Notes under the pieces: model-generated
Database searches by the model: none
Told to the model about the DNA's origin: nothing
The model's input: the letters and a program-made list of their open reading frames with translations, nothing else
Position numbers and translations under genes: made by a program
Shown: in pieces, positions 9,062 to 18,613 of the stretch
Position numbering within the stretch: position 1 is the first letter of the stretch
Layout: each line of letters opens with the position of its first letter
Assembly (NCBI GenBank): GCA_016716325.1
Contig: JADJWO010000001.1
Coordinates: forward strand, 620,001 to 684,000
Source: Nitrosomonadales bacterium
Lineage (GTDB): Bacteria > Pseudomonadota > Gammaproteobacteria > Burkholderiales > Gallionellaceae
Direction: 5' to 3'
DNA: 64,000 nt

Positions 9062-9669
9062 GACACCGCCAGACCCAGAACCAGCAACGCGATACCCAAC
9101 AACAACCCATCAGCAAGTGTGAAGCGATATATCGGCAATTCCAGCTCCCTGACTGCTTCGTCATGCGACTCGGACAGACTGTGCAAGGTCTGCTGCCAGG
9201 TTTGCGCGCGCAACATCGCAACCTCGGCATAGTGCAGCGTCAACGCCAGGCGCACCGCCAGCCGCTCGCGCGACATGCCCATCCAGCACAATGGCGCAAA
9301 CAGGGTGTACAACCCGGCGATCAATTTATGCCTGTGCAACCTGTCCAGCAATATCGCCAGCCCGGCCAGCGCGGCCAGCAGTCTGGCCAACTGCACAACA
9401 CCGTCGGCCAGCCCTTCCACGCTCGGGCTGAACGCACCCAACTCTTCCAGCAACGCGCTACCGGGCGTGCTGTATGCATAGATCAGCAGCAACGACAGCA
9501 GTATCCAGCGGGTGCGGCGCACCAGTTGCACCAGTTTATGCCCGGAAAGCACCAAGGCGCACAGCAGGATGGCGCCGGCCACCAGCAACAGGGTATCGAG
9601 CGCCAGCACCTGCAAGGCCGCTACCAGCAGACACCAGGTCAGTATTTGTGCGGCGGGGTGAAATGCCAA
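9058..9669 (-). CDS. CbiQ/EcfT-like integral membrane protein
   Basis: 203 residues with about five hydrophobic segments. The C-terminal half (SRERLAVRLALTLHYAEVAM) resembles the coupling-protein region of CbiQ/EcfT, the transmembrane subunit of energy-coupling-factor transporters. No ATPase or substrate subunit is nearby, so substrate and even transport function are unproven. I chose a TTG start at 9669 because GGAG sits 6 bases before it and because everything further upstream in this frame crosses the fimV terminator. The stop overlaps the truA start. Similar proteins between fimV and truA are seen in other betaproteobacteria (family knowledge, not checked here). Confidence 0.65.
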   Translation of the reverse strand: MAFHPAAQILTWCLLVAALQVLALDTLLLVAGAILLCALVLSGHKLVQLVRRTRWILLSLLLIYAYSTPGSALLEELGAFSPSVEGLADGVVQLARLLAALAGLAILLDRLHRHKLIAGLYTLFAPLCWMGMSRERLAVRLALTLHYAEVAMLRAQTWQQTLHSLSESHDEAVRELELPIYRFTLADGLLLGIALLVLGLAVS

Positions 9670-9680
9670 AGGTCGCTCCA

Positions 9681-9713
9681 AAAGAAAACGGCAGCCCAAC
9701 ACTGAGCTGCCGT
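9681..9713 (-). terminator. Intrinsic terminator after fimV
   Basis: On the minus strand an 8-bp perfect stem (ACGGCAGC at 9706-9713 read on the minus strand, pairing with GCTGCCGT at 9688-9695) has a 10-base loop and is followed by TTTTCTTTT. The T-tract ends only 12 bases before the proposed TTG start of the CbiQ-like gene, so it may also attenuate that gene. Confidence 0.8.
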
Positions 9714-9730
9714 CAAGGTCATGCACATGA

Positions 9731-12508
9731 CTAACCGAGTTGGTCGAGCATGGATTGTGCGCTCGCACGCTGCTCCTCGTCGCCTTCGCGCATCACCTCA
9801 TCGAGTATCTCGCGCGCACCGGAAGCGTCACCCATCTCCTGATAGGCCTTGGCCAGATCGAGCTTCGTAGCGACTTCCTGCCAGTGCTCGTCCCTGCCGC
9901 CGGAAGCGGGCGTTCCCTGATCCGAGCGATCCAGCAGGATCGTGCTTTCCAGTGCATCAGCTCCTGCATGATCGTCATCATCCAGATTCAGGCTGATCCC
10001 CCCGAAACCGGCAGATGCAGAAGGTGCCGCAGCAGGCGCTTCAGGCTCGTTTTTCTCAGTCGGGAAATCCAGTATGAATTCCATACCGCCGTCATCCGCC
10101 GACGCTGCCGCAGGCTTGGCTGCTTCAGGCTCTTCTGCCGCGGCCGGTGGTTTGGTCGATGTCACGTCGAAGATCAACTCGTCCAGATTGAGCGCTTCGG
10201 CTTCCGCCGGCTCACTCTCCACGGGTGTCGAAGAAGTGGTCGAAGTAATGTCGAAATCCATGCCCTGCGCAGCAGACAGATCGTCCGATCCGAACACCAC
10301 TGTTTCTTCAGTAGATGCCGAGGAAGGGCTGCCTGAAGTTATATCGAAATCCGGCTCCTGTGCTGCCGCAGCGAGATCACCCGATCCGAACACCACTGTT
10401 TCTTCTGTGCTTGAAACATCCGCAGTCGACGATCCTGCACCACCCAGATCGAAGTCCACATCCGGTGCCGCTGACTCCTGCGATGCGGCAGTATCGTCCA
10501 GAAGGAAATCGGGCGTCACATCCATCGCAGCCGTTTGAGTGGTCGCGCTGCCTGTATCCTCGATATCCCCAGCGCCACCGTACATCGGATTGTTCGGTTC
10601 CAGCCTGCTTCCCATCGCGGCCGCCTGCTGCCACGCCTCATCATCGCCGGAATCCTGCAACTGGCGTGCGATGGCCGCAAATGCGTTCGCATCCTTGCGG
10701 TTGGCATAGATACCCAACAACTTGAGATGTATCTGGTGATTGTTCGGGTTGTTCTGCAAGGCCTCTTTCAGAATCTCTTCCGCCTGCGCGTCACGCCCGA
10801 AGTTCAGGAACAGATCGGCTTCGCTGAGCGGATCGACATCTTCCGTCTGATGTGCCGCTTCGGCATGATGCTCGCCGCCTGTCGCGGTAAAGTCTCCCGT
10901 ATCCGGAGAAGGCACGACCGGTGCGGCAATCCGACCGGTTATCGTGCCCACATCGGCATCATTGCCTTCTTCAACTATCTGATGCCCGGTTGTAGCCGTA
11001 GCCGCAGATTCCTCTTTCCTGCGGCGGGTCAACATGAAACCCGCCCCCCCCAGGCCAAGCAGGGCGATGGCACCGCCGGCCAGATAGAGCGGCTCTTCCA
11101 GAATCTGATCTAACATGGAAGGAGGAGGAGGAGCCTCCACCACTTTTACCTTGGGCTTGGGTTTGGCAACCGGCGCAGGCTGGACTTCGCTGGCTGCGGC
11201 TACGGCCGAAGCTGCATCACTTGCAACAACACCAGATACTGCGATTTCTGCAGATTGCGCCAACGCTGCCGCTTCCGTCTTCAATTCAGCCAGTCGCTCC
11301 ATTTCCTTGAGGTTGCTTTCCAGCAGCGCTGCACGGGTTCGCTCTTCCTCGGCAGCCTTGCCTCTGGCGATCGCCTCTTCCTGTGCGGCATTCTTCTTGT
11401 CCGCTGCCGTCATGGCCTTGCCGGCTGCAGCGACCTCGTCTCCGGGTGCCTCACCTTTGGAGAGTCTCAGCACCTCCTTGGCGGATTCTCCGGCGACCGG
11501 TGCCTTGTCTTCCACCGAACTGGTGATCTTGCCGCTGACGGCTTGCTGGGTTTCCTCGGTCTGGCTGCCAACTTCCGCTGCGCTGGCCAGTCTTTGCCGG
11601 TAAGCGTTCCAATCCGCAGCCTGAGCGCGTATCTCTTTTGCCGCATCGGTTTGCGCAACGCTCATCAGTTCGTCCTGATCGGGCAAGCGTAATATCTTGC
11701 CGGCCCTGATGCGGTTCATGTTATCTCCATCGAACTGATCGGCATTGGCGCGATACAGCGCGACCAGCATGCGCTCCAGAGACACATCGGCAGGTTTGTT
11801 CTGCAACGCGATCCCGGTCAACGTATCCCCGCGTCTGACGGTGATGTTACCGGTAACGACATTCCTTGCCGTCGATGGGGCAGGTGCCTGCTCTATTGGG
11901 GCGGCAGTTGTCCTCGCTTCTTCGACACGCTCAACGGGTTTGCTTTCGACCATCGCAGGCGCAGTCACGGCAGTCTGCTCAACTACCGGCTCGGGTTCGA
12001 CAACGACCGGTGCGACTGCCTGAACTTCGACTGGCGCCGGTTGTTCGGCGACATAACCCGGGGGATCGAGCAGGAAAGTGTATTCGCGCAACAGTTTTCC
12101 GGATGACCATGTCAGTTCGACCAGCATGCTCACAAAGGGATCGTTGATCGGTTGTGCGCTGGTCACCTTGAGGGACGACTCTCCGTTCGCGCGATTCTCG
12201 ATCTGGAATTGGAATTTGTTGCCATAGGGATATTGCAACCCCACCCTCTTATAGGCATCCGGGGAAGCAAGGCGCGCAACCAAGCTGACCTTCTCGGCTC
12301 TGTTCACTGCCACCAGCTCGATATCGGCTTTGAGCGGTTGCCCCAATGAGGAAACCACATTGATGCCGCCCATACCCACTGCAGAAACGTATGTAGACAA
12401 CGTCAAGGCAGCTACGCCCCCCAGCAGCTTCAATATAGCCAGTGATCGGGTTGGGGTTTCTGGACGGCTCAGCCGAATAATCAATCGTTTCACCAGTGAT
12501 GTTCGCAC
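9731..12508 (-). CDS. fimV: FimV/TspA-type peptidoglycan-binding pilus-assembly protein
   Basis: 925 residues. FimV family proteins organise the cell pole and are needed for type IV pilus assembly and twitching. The N-terminus has a hydrophobic export segment (about 24-44) followed by the conserved VSSLGQPLKADIEL domain. A LysM domain lies at about 221-276, then an Ala/Glu-rich coiled-coil region (about 340-420) and one membrane helix (about 473-493) ending in RRRKEE. A long acidic cytoplasmic region with several VVFGSGDL-like repeats follows, and a C-terminal FimV domain (KLDLAKAYQEMGDASGAREI). The start is GTG at 12508 with GAGGG upstream. Confidence 0.92.
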   Translation of the reverse strand: MRTSLVKRLIIRLSRPETPTRSLAILKLLGGVAALTLSTYVSAVGMGGINVVSSLGQPLKADIELVAVNRAEKVSLVARLASPDAYKRVGLQYPYGNKFQFQIENRANGESSLKVTSAQPINDPFVSMLVELTWSSGKLLREYTFLLDPPGYVAEQPAPVEVQAVAPVVVEPEPVVEQTAVTAPAMVESKPVERVEEARTTAAPIEQAPAPSTARNVVTGNITVRRGDTLTGIALQNKPADVSLERMLVALYRANADQFDGDNMNRIRAGKILRLPDQDELMSVAQTDAAKEIRAQAADWNAYRQRLASAAEVGSQTEETQQAVSGKITSSVEDKAPVAGESAKEVLRLSKGEAPGDEVAAAGKAMTAADKKNAAQEEAIARGKAAEEERTRAALLESNLKEMERLAELKTEAAALAQSAEIAVSGVVASDAASAVAAASEVQPAPVAKPKPKVKVVEAPPPPSMLDQILEEPLYLAGGAIALLGLGGAGFMLTRRRKEESAATATTGHQIVEEGNDADVGTITGRIAAPVVPSPDTGDFTATGGEHHAEAAHQTEDVDPLSEADLFLNFGRDAQAEEILKEALQNNPNNHQIHLKLLGIYANRKDANAFAAIARQLQDSGDDEAWQQAAAMGSRLEPNNPMYGGAGDIEDTGSATTQTAAMDVTPDFLLDDTAASQESAAPDVDFDLGGAGSSTADVSSTEETVVFGSGDLAAAAQEPDFDITSGSPSSASTEETVVFGSDDLSAAQGMDFDITSTTSSTPVESEPAEAEALNLDELIFDVTSTKPPAAAEEPEAAKPAAASADDGGMEFILDFPTEKNEPEAPAAAPSASAGFGGISLNLDDDDHAGADALESTILLDRSDQGTPASGGRDEHWQEVATKLDLAKAYQEMGDASGAREILDEVMREGDEEQRASAQSMLDQLG

Positions 12509-12596
12509 GCTATCACCCTCACTTTATTTACTGGACAAATAAAATAACATCATAGAGTTATCAGCACAAGCTAATAATCAATATTCAAACTGAATC

Positions 12597-13619
12597 CTAA
12601 TTGAGGTGTTTTTCGATCAGGATTTCTGCGATTTGCACGCTATTCAATGCCGCGCCCTTGCGCACATTATCGCTTACCACCCACAGATTCAAGCCCAGCG
12701 GATGCGAAACGTCCTCTCGAATCCGGCCCACATAGGTCGCGTCGTTACCGGCCGCCTCGATCGGCGTCGGATAACCGCCCGGTTCACGCCGATCCATCAC
12801 CACTATGCCGGGCGCTTTCTCCAGCAGGGCTCTCGCCTCATCCGCAGTGATCTTCTTGCGAGTCTCGATATGTACTGCCTCTGAATGGCCATAGAACACC
12901 GGGACGCGTACTGCGGTCGGATTGACCAGGATGGAATCGTCTTCCATGATCTTCTGCGTCTCCCATACCATCTTCATTTCTTCCTTGGTATAGCCGTTCT
13001 CCAGGAACACGTCGATATGCGGCAGCACGTTGAACGCGATGCGCTTCGGATACACCTCCACCTTCACGTCCTGCTGGTTGAACAACGCACGGGTCTGGTC
13101 GGCCAGTTCGTCGATCGCCTCCTTGCCGGTGCCGGACACCGCCTGATAGGTTGCCACATTGATGCGCGCGATGCCTACGGCATCCTTGATCGGTTTCAGC
13201 GCCACCAGCATCTGGATGGTTGAGCAATTCGGATTGGCGATGATGCCGCGATTCCTGTATTGCGCGATCGCATGCGGATTCACTTCCGGCACCACCAGCG
13301 GAATGTCACGGTCGTAACGGAAGTGCGCGGTATTGTCGATCACCACGCACCCTGCCGCTGCCGCGATCGGCGCATATTTTTCGGATACGCTGCCGCCTGC
13401 CGAGAACAGGCCGATCTGCGCCTTGGAAAAATCGAAGTCATCCACATTGATGACGGTGATCTCTTTGCCGTTGAATTGCACGGTGGAACCGGCCGAACGG
13501 CTGGAGGCCAACGGATAGATATTGCGCACCGGAAACTTGCGTTGTTCCAGTATCGACAGCATCGCTTCGCCCACTGCACCGGTCGCACCAAGGATACACA
13601 CATCGTATTGATTGCTCAT
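12597..13619 (-). CDS. asd: Aspartate-semialdehyde dehydrogenase Asd
   Basis: 340 residues. Asd reduces aspartyl phosphate to aspartate semialdehyde, the branch point to lysine/diaminopimelate, threonine and methionine. The N-terminal Rossmann motif GATGAVGEAML and the catalytic cysteine in NPNCSTIQ are visible. The HSEAVHIE segment near the C-terminus carries residues of the active-site region. The short form (about 340 residues) is of the type common in betaproteobacteria and Gram-positives. It sits between leuB and fimV, with 26 bases to leuB. Confidence 0.96.
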   Translation of the reverse strand: MSNQYDVCILGATGAVGEAMLSILEQRKFPVRNIYPLASSRSAGSTVQFNGKEITVINVDDFDFSKAQIGLFSAGGSVSEKYAPIAAAAGCVVIDNTAHFRYDRDIPLVVPEVNPHAIAQYRNRGIIANPNCSTIQMLVALKPIKDAVGIARINVATYQAVSGTGKEAIDELADQTRALFNQQDVKVEVYPKRIAFNVLPHIDVFLENGYTKEEMKMVWETQKIMEDDSILVNPTAVRVPVFYGHSEAVHIETRKKITADEARALLEKAPGIVVMDRREPGGYPTPIEAAGNDATYVGRIREDVSHPLGLNLWVVSDNVRKGAALNSVQIAEILIEKHLN

Positions 13620-13645
13620 CTTTTCGTTCTCCGCATCTTGAATTC

Positions 13646-14710
13646 CTAAAGGGCTGCGACCACCGCATCGCCCATCGCCGCACAGCCCACCCTCTGCATG
13701 CCGTCCTCATGGATGTCGCCGGTGCGCAGCCCTTGCTGCAATACCTTGCGCACAGCGCCTTCGATGCGCTGTGCATTCTCTTCGTCGCCGAAGGTGTAAC
13801 GCAACATCATCGCCACCGACAGGATGGTCGCCAGCGGATTGGCCAGATCCTTGCCCGCGATATCCGGCGCGGAACCGTGGCTGGGTTCGTACAGTCCTTT
13901 GTTGTTCGAATCCAGTGATGCCGAAGGCAGCATACCGATGGAGCCCGTCAGCATCGATGCTTCGTCCGACAGGATGTCGCCGAAGATGTTGCCTGTGACC
14001 ACGACGTCGAACTGCTTGGGCGCACGCACCAGTTGCATCGCGGCGTTATCCACGTACATATGGCTCAATGTGACCTCCGGGTAATCCCTGGAAAGCTCGG
14101 TCATCACTTGGCGCCACAGTTCGGTGGTTTCCAGCACGTTGGCCTTGTCCACCGAGCAGACCTTTTTGTTGCGCTTCATCGCGATGCCGAAAGCGACATG
14201 GCCGATGCGGCGAATCTCGGATTCGGTATAGCGCATGGTATTGATGCCCTCACGCTCACCGTTGGGCAAAGTCGTGATCCCGCGTGGCTGGCCGAAATAC
14301 ACGTCGCCAGTCAGCTCGCGCACGATCATGATATCCAGACCGGACACCACTTCAGGTTTCAGCGTTGAAGCATTCGCCAGCTCCGGATACAGCAGCGCCG
14401 GTCGCAGATTGGCGAACAGATTGAGCTCCTTGCGGATGCGCAGCAGACCGCGCTCAGGACGCATATCGCGCGGCAAAGTATCGTATTGATATCCACCCAC
14501 CGCCCCCAGCAAAACAGCGTCGGAGGCTTTCGCCAGTTTCTCGGTCGATTGCGGAAAGGGGTCTCCTTCAGCGTCATAACCCGCGCCACCGAGATGTGCG
14601 TATTCCATCTCGATCTTCAAGCCGTCGCTACGCAATGCTTCCAACACCTTCGCCGCCTGAGCAACGATCTCCGTTCCGATGCCGTCACCCGGCAATACCG
14701 CGATCTTCAT
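13646..14710 (-). CDS. leuB: 3-isopropylmalate dehydrogenase LeuB
   Basis: 354 residues. LeuB oxidatively decarboxylates 3-isopropylmalate in leucine synthesis; in this strain it probably also acts on the citramalate-derived intermediate. The N-terminus (LPGDGIGTEIVAQA), the substrate arginine region (LFANLRPALLYP), the ELTGDVYFGQPRG motif, the DSNNKGLYEPSHGSAPDIAG motif and the adenine-binding DEENAQRIEGAV end are all present. It lies 34 bases downstream of leuD. Confidence 0.97.
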   Translation of the reverse strand: MKIAVLPGDGIGTEIVAQAAKVLEALRSDGLKIEMEYAHLGGAGYDAEGDPFPQSTEKLAKASDAVLLGAVGGYQYDTLPRDMRPERGLLRIRKELNLFANLRPALLYPELANASTLKPEVVSGLDIMIVRELTGDVYFGQPRGITTLPNGEREGINTMRYTESEIRRIGHVAFGIAMKRNKKVCSVDKANVLETTELWRQVMTELSRDYPEVTLSHMYVDNAAMQLVRAPKQFDVVVTGNIFGDILSDEASMLTGSIGMLPSASLDSNNKGLYEPSHGSAPDIAGKDLANPLATILSVAMMLRYTFGDEENAQRIEGAVRKVLQQGLRTGDIHEDGMQRVGCAAMGDAVVAAL

Positions 14711-14744
14711 TTATTCTCGTCCAGTCAGATATTCAAAATCAATC

Positions 14745-15383
14745 TCAGGCAAACAACCACGGCTGCGCCGCGCGATGCCCAACCTCAAACGCCTTGATGT
14801 CGTCCGTATGCCGCAAGGTCAGTCCGATGTCATCCAGACCATTCAACAGACAATGCTTGCGGTGCGCATCCACCTCGAAGGCGATCTCCCCGCCAACCGG
14901 CGTCGCGATGATCTGGCGCTCCAGGTCGACCAGCAACTTATACCCAGCATTTGCCGCAACCGCCTTGAACAACTCGTCCACGATTGCCGCATCCAGTTTG
15001 ACCGGCAACAGACCGTTCTTGAAACAGTTATTGAAGAAGATATCCGCGAAGCTCGGCGCAAGGATGACTCGAAAGCCATAATCCTCCAGCGCCCAGGGAG
15101 CATGCTCGCGCGAACTGCCGCAACCGAAGTTCTCTCGCGCCAGCAGGATCTGCGCGCCCTGGTAACGCGGCTGATTCAGCACGAAATCACCGTTCAGCGG
15201 GCGTTTGCTGTTATCCATGCCCGGTTCGCCGTGGTCAAGATAGCGCCATTCGTCGAACGCGTTCGGGCCGAAACCGGAGCGCTTGATCGATTTCAGGAAT
15301 TGCTTCGGAATGATGGCGTCGGTATCGACATTGGCACGATCCAGCGGGGCAACCAGCCCCTCGAATTTGATGAACTTACGCAT
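14745..15383 (-). CDS. leuD: 3-isopropylmalate dehydratase small subunit LeuD
   Basis: 212 residues. LeuD forms the swivel domain of isopropylmalate isomerase with LeuC. The motifs NVDTDAIIPKQFLK and ARENFGCGSSREHAPWAL are diagnostic. Its ATG shares one base with the stop of the preceding small lipoprotein gene (TAATG), indicating translational coupling. The length is standard. Confidence 0.97.
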   Translation of the reverse strand: MRKFIKFEGLVAPLDRANVDTDAIIPKQFLKSIKRSGFGPNAFDEWRYLDHGEPGMDNSKRPLNGDFVLNQPRYQGAQILLARENFGCGSSREHAPWALEDYGFRVILAPSFADIFFNNCFKNGLLPVKLDAAIVDELFKAVAANAGYKLLVDLERQIIATPVGGEIAFEVDAHRKHCLLNGLDDIGLTLRHTDDIKAFEVGHRAAQPWLFA

Positions 15384-15502
15384 TATCTGCTCGCCGCCTT
15401 TTCAAGTTTCTCGCCGCCTTTTTTCAGGTCCTTGCCGATGCCCTCCACGGTATTGCACCCAGCCAGCATCCATGCGGCCAACAACACAGCCATCACCTTC
15501 AT
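15383..15502 (-). CDS. Entericidin-like small lipoprotein
   Basis: 39 residues, between leuC and leuD. Translation starts MKVMAVLLAAWMLAGCNTVE, with a short hydrophobic signal and the lipobox LAGC (Cys at 15). A lysine-rich helical tail with two copies of a KxGGEKLEKAA-like pattern follows. Size, lipobox and the NTVEGIGKD start of the mature peptide fit the entericidin A/B family of small envelope lipoproteins. A good GGAGAGG site precedes the ATG. The stop overlaps the leuD start, so it is an integral operon member. What it does for leucine synthesis is unknown. Confidence 0.85.
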   Translation of the reverse strand: MKVMAVLLAAWMLAGCNTVEGIGKDLKKGGEKLEKAASR

Positions 15503-15512
15503 CGTCCTCTCC

Positions 15513-16916
15513 TTACGATTTGCTCACATCGACGAAATGACCGGCGATTGCCGCCGCCGCCGCCATCGCCGGACTGACCAGGTGCGTGCGACCGCCCGGG
15601 CCTTGCCGTCCCTCGAAGTTGCGGTTCGAGGTCGAAGCGCAACGTTCGCCCGGCGACAACCGGTCGTCATTCATCGCCAGGCACATCGAACATCCCGGGT
15701 CGCGCCACTCGAAACCCGCATCGATGAACACCTTGTCCAGACCTTCCTGTTCGGCCTGCTGCTTCACCAGACCGGAGCCCGGTACAACCATCGCCAGTTT
15801 CACATTGGCGGCAACCTTCTTGCCCTTCGCCACTGCCGCTGCCGCACGCATATCCTCGATGCGCCCGTTGGTACAGGAACCGATGAACACCTTATCCACC
15901 TTGATCGCGGTGATCGGGGTATTCGCCTGCAAGCCCATGTATTGCAGGGCGCGTTCGGTATCGCTGCGCTTCACCGCATCGCCAATATTCGCGGGATCGG
16001 GCACGCTGCCATCCACCGGCAACACCATTTCGGGCGAAGTCCCCCAAGTCACTTGCGGCTTGATCTGCGCGGCATCAAGTTCGATCGTCGCATCGAATTT
16101 CGCACCCGCATCACTGTGCAACGTACGCCAGTACGCTACCGCCTTGTCCCACAATTCGCCTGCCGGAGCGAACGGGCGCCCCTTGAAATAGGAAATGGTC
16201 GTCTCGTCTGCGGCCACCATCCCGGCGCGCGCGCCCGCTTCGATCGCCATGTTGCACAGCGTCATGCGCCCTTCCATGCTCAGCGCACTGATCGCACTGC
16301 CCGCAAACTCCACCGCGTAGCCCGTACCGCCCGCCGTACCGATCTTGCCGATGATCGCCAGCGCGATATCCTTGGCCGTCACGCCCTTGCGCAACGTACC
16401 GTCCACCTTCACCAGCATGGATTTCGATTTCTTCGCCACCAGACACTGCGTCGCCATCACATGTTCGACCTCGGAGGTACCAATGCCGTGCGCCAGTGCC
16501 GCGAACGCGCCATGCGTGCTGGTATGCGAATCACCGCACACCACCGTCATGCCCGGCAGGGTCGCCCCCTGCTCCGGCCCCATCACATGAACCACCCCCT
16601 GGCGGATGTCGCCCATCTTGAATTCGGTGATGCCGAACTCGGCGCAGTTCTCGTCCAGCGTCTCCACCTGCAGGCGCGAGATCGGATCGGTGATACCCGC
16701 CGCGCGGTTCGCGGTCGGTACGTTGTGATCCGGTACCGCCAGCAGGGATGCGACACGCCACGGCTTGCGTTTCGCCAGCTTCAGCCCTTCGAATGCCTGC
16801 GGACTGGTGACTTCATGCACCAGTTGGCGGTCAATATAGATCAGCGCGGTGCCGTCGGCCTCCTGCCGCACCACATGGGAATCCCACAGTTTGTCATATA
16901 AGGTTTTTGCGCTCAT
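15513..16916 (-). CDS. leuC: 3-isopropylmalate dehydratase large subunit LeuC
   Basis: 467 residues, aconitase family. The 4Fe-4S cysteines are visible in GSCTNG (about residue 345) and in DPGCSMCLAMN. The N-terminal MSAKTLYDKLWDSHVV and VHEVTSPQAFEGL segments are typical. I chose the start at 16916; the extra residues upstream are not family-like. It begins an operon leuC, lipoprotein, leuD, leuB, asd. Confidence 0.97.
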   Translation of the reverse strand: MSAKTLYDKLWDSHVVRQEADGTALIYIDRQLVHEVTSPQAFEGLKLAKRKPWRVASLLAVPDHNVPTANRAAGITDPISRLQVETLDENCAEFGITEFKMGDIRQGVVHVMGPEQGATLPGMTVVCGDSHTSTHGAFAALAHGIGTSEVEHVMATQCLVAKKSKSMLVKVDGTLRKGVTAKDIALAIIGKIGTAGGTGYAVEFAGSAISALSMEGRMTLCNMAIEAGARAGMVAADETTISYFKGRPFAPAGELWDKAVAYWRTLHSDAGAKFDATIELDAAQIKPQVTWGTSPEMVLPVDGSVPDPANIGDAVKRSDTERALQYMGLQANTPITAIKVDKVFIGSCTNGRIEDMRAAAAVAKGKKVAANVKLAMVVPGSGLVKQQAEQEGLDKVFIDAGFEWRDPGCSMCLAMNDDRLSPGERCASTSNRNFEGRQGPGGRTHLVSPAMAAAAAIAGHFVDVSKS

Positions 16917-16989
16917 CACTGTCAGCCAGCTATCCTTCAAAATAAGAACGCGAGATTATGCCACAGCAAACGGATTATTCGTGCAGGGT

Positions 16990-18567
16990 TCAATTCGACC
17001 CGACCTGCGTACCGTCCAATTTCACCAGCGCATATTCCAGGCTTTCCGAAAGCGCATACCAACTCGCTTCGATGACGTTGGCACTGGCACCCACCGTCGT
17101 CCAGACCTGCCCGCCCCCCTGAAAAGTGATGAGCACACGAATCGCCGCCGATGTCCCGTTGGCGCTGTCCAGTATCCTCACCTTGTAGTCGATCAGCCGT
17201 ACCGCCTTCAATAGCGGGTAGACATCCTCCAGCGCGTTGCGCAGGGCAGAGGACAATGCGTTCACCGGGCCATTGCCTTCCGCGGCAACGAACTTCACCT
17301 CGCCGCCCACCCTGACCTTGACGGTCGCCTCCGACAACAGGCCGCGGCTCTGGCGGCGCTCGGTGACGACAAAATAATCGATCAGCTCGAACGGCTGCAC
17401 ATAATCCGGACGCAGGCGGTGCAGCATCAACTCGACGCTAGCCTCGGCCGCCTCGAACGTGAAACCCTCGTGCTCAAGATGTTTGATACGGTTGAGCACG
17501 CGCTGCGCGCCCTCGTTATCGAGCTCGATTCCCAACGTCTTTGCGTGGAACTGGATGTTTCCGCGTCCGGACAACTCCGAGACGACCGAGCGCATCTCGT
17601 TGCCGACCAGCGCCGGGTCGATGTGCTGATAGGTGTCCGGCGCCTTCAGAATGGCAGCGACATGGATGCCCCCCTTGTGCGCGAACGAGCTGTGGCCGAT
17701 GTAGGGCGCATGATTGTAATGCTTGAGGTTGACCACTTCGGCGACGTAGTGCGCCAGCGAGGTCAGTTCGCGCAACTGCTCCGGCGTCACGGCCTGTTTA
17801 TCCATCTTGAGCTGAAGATTGGGAATGATGGTCGTCAGGTTGGCATTGCCGACACGCTCGCCGTAACCGTTGATGGTACCCTGCACTTGCAGACATCCAC
17901 CGTGCACCGCCGCCAGCGAATTGGCGACCCCACAGCCGGTATCGTTGTGACAATGCACGCCCAGCGGTGTCGATATCACCTTGCGCACTTCGCGCACGAT
18001 CTCTTCCACTTCCCACGGCAACTTGCCACCATTGGTCTCGCACAGCACCAGCCAATCCGCCCCCGCCTCGGCAGCAGCCTTCAAGGTCGCCAACGCGTAG
18101 TCGCGATTGGCGACGAAGCCGTCGAAGAAGTGTTCGGCATCGAACATCACCTCGCGCCCATGAGATTTCAGGTACGCCACGCTGTCTCGGATCATGGCAA
18201 GGTTCTCTTCCAGCGTCGCGGAAAGCACCAGCTTCACGTGGTAATCCGAACTCTTGCCGACGATGGTCACCACCGGCGTTTGCGCATCAAGGAGGGCTTG
18301 CAGATTGGTGTCCTGCTGGCAGGTGCCGTTCTTCTGGCGCGTGCGACCGAATGCAGCCAGCCTGGCCTGCTTCAGATCGAGTTTGCGTGCGCGCTCGAAG
18401 AACTCCTGGTCCTTGGGATTGGAACCGGGCCAGCCGCCTTCGATATAGTGGAAACCGAAATCGGCCAGCCGTTGCGCGATGGCCAGCTTGTCGTCGACCG
18501 ACAGGGAGATATCCTCGCGCTGCGTGCCGTCACGCAGCGTAGTGTCGTAAAGAAAGACCTGATTCAT
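16990..18567 (-). CDS. cimA: Citramalate synthase CimA
   Basis: 525 residues. CimA condenses pyruvate and acetyl-CoA to (R)-citramalate, giving a threonine-independent route to isoleucine that then uses LeuCD and LeuB. The catalytic YDTTLRDGTQRE lies at the N-terminus, metal ligands are in HCHNDTGCG, and the GHSSFAHKGGIHV segment follows. The C-terminal LeuA-type regulatory domain (about 410-510) suggests end-product feedback. The pattern FHYIEGGWPGSNPKD separates this family from ordinary LeuA. It lies 73 bases upstream of leuC. Confidence 0.94.
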   Translation of the reverse strand: MNQVFLYDTTLRDGTQREDISLSVDDKLAIAQRLADFGFHYIEGGWPGSNPKDQEFFERARKLDLKQARLAAFGRTRQKNGTCQQDTNLQALLDAQTPVVTIVGKSSDYHVKLVLSATLEENLAMIRDSVAYLKSHGREVMFDAEHFFDGFVANRDYALATLKAAAEAGADWLVLCETNGGKLPWEVEEIVREVRKVISTPLGVHCHNDTGCGVANSLAAVHGGCLQVQGTINGYGERVGNANLTTIIPNLQLKMDKQAVTPEQLRELTSLAHYVAEVVNLKHYNHAPYIGHSSFAHKGGIHVAAILKAPDTYQHIDPALVGNEMRSVVSELSGRGNIQFHAKTLGIELDNEGAQRVLNRIKHLEHEGFTFEAAEASVELMLHRLRPDYVQPFELIDYFVVTERRQSRGLLSEATVKVRVGGEVKFVAAEGNGPVNALSSALRNALEDVYPLLKAVRLIDYKVRILDSANGTSAAIRVLITFQGGGQVWTTVGASANVIEASWYALSESLEYALVKLDGTQVGSN

Positions 18568-18613
18568 GGCATCAATGAAAACCGGAAAGGTCCGGAGTTT
18601 ATCATTTCGCGCG

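Noticed and set aside
14679..16901. 740-codon plus-strand frame opposite leuD and leuC
   Set aside because: Antisense shadow of conserved Leu enzymes.
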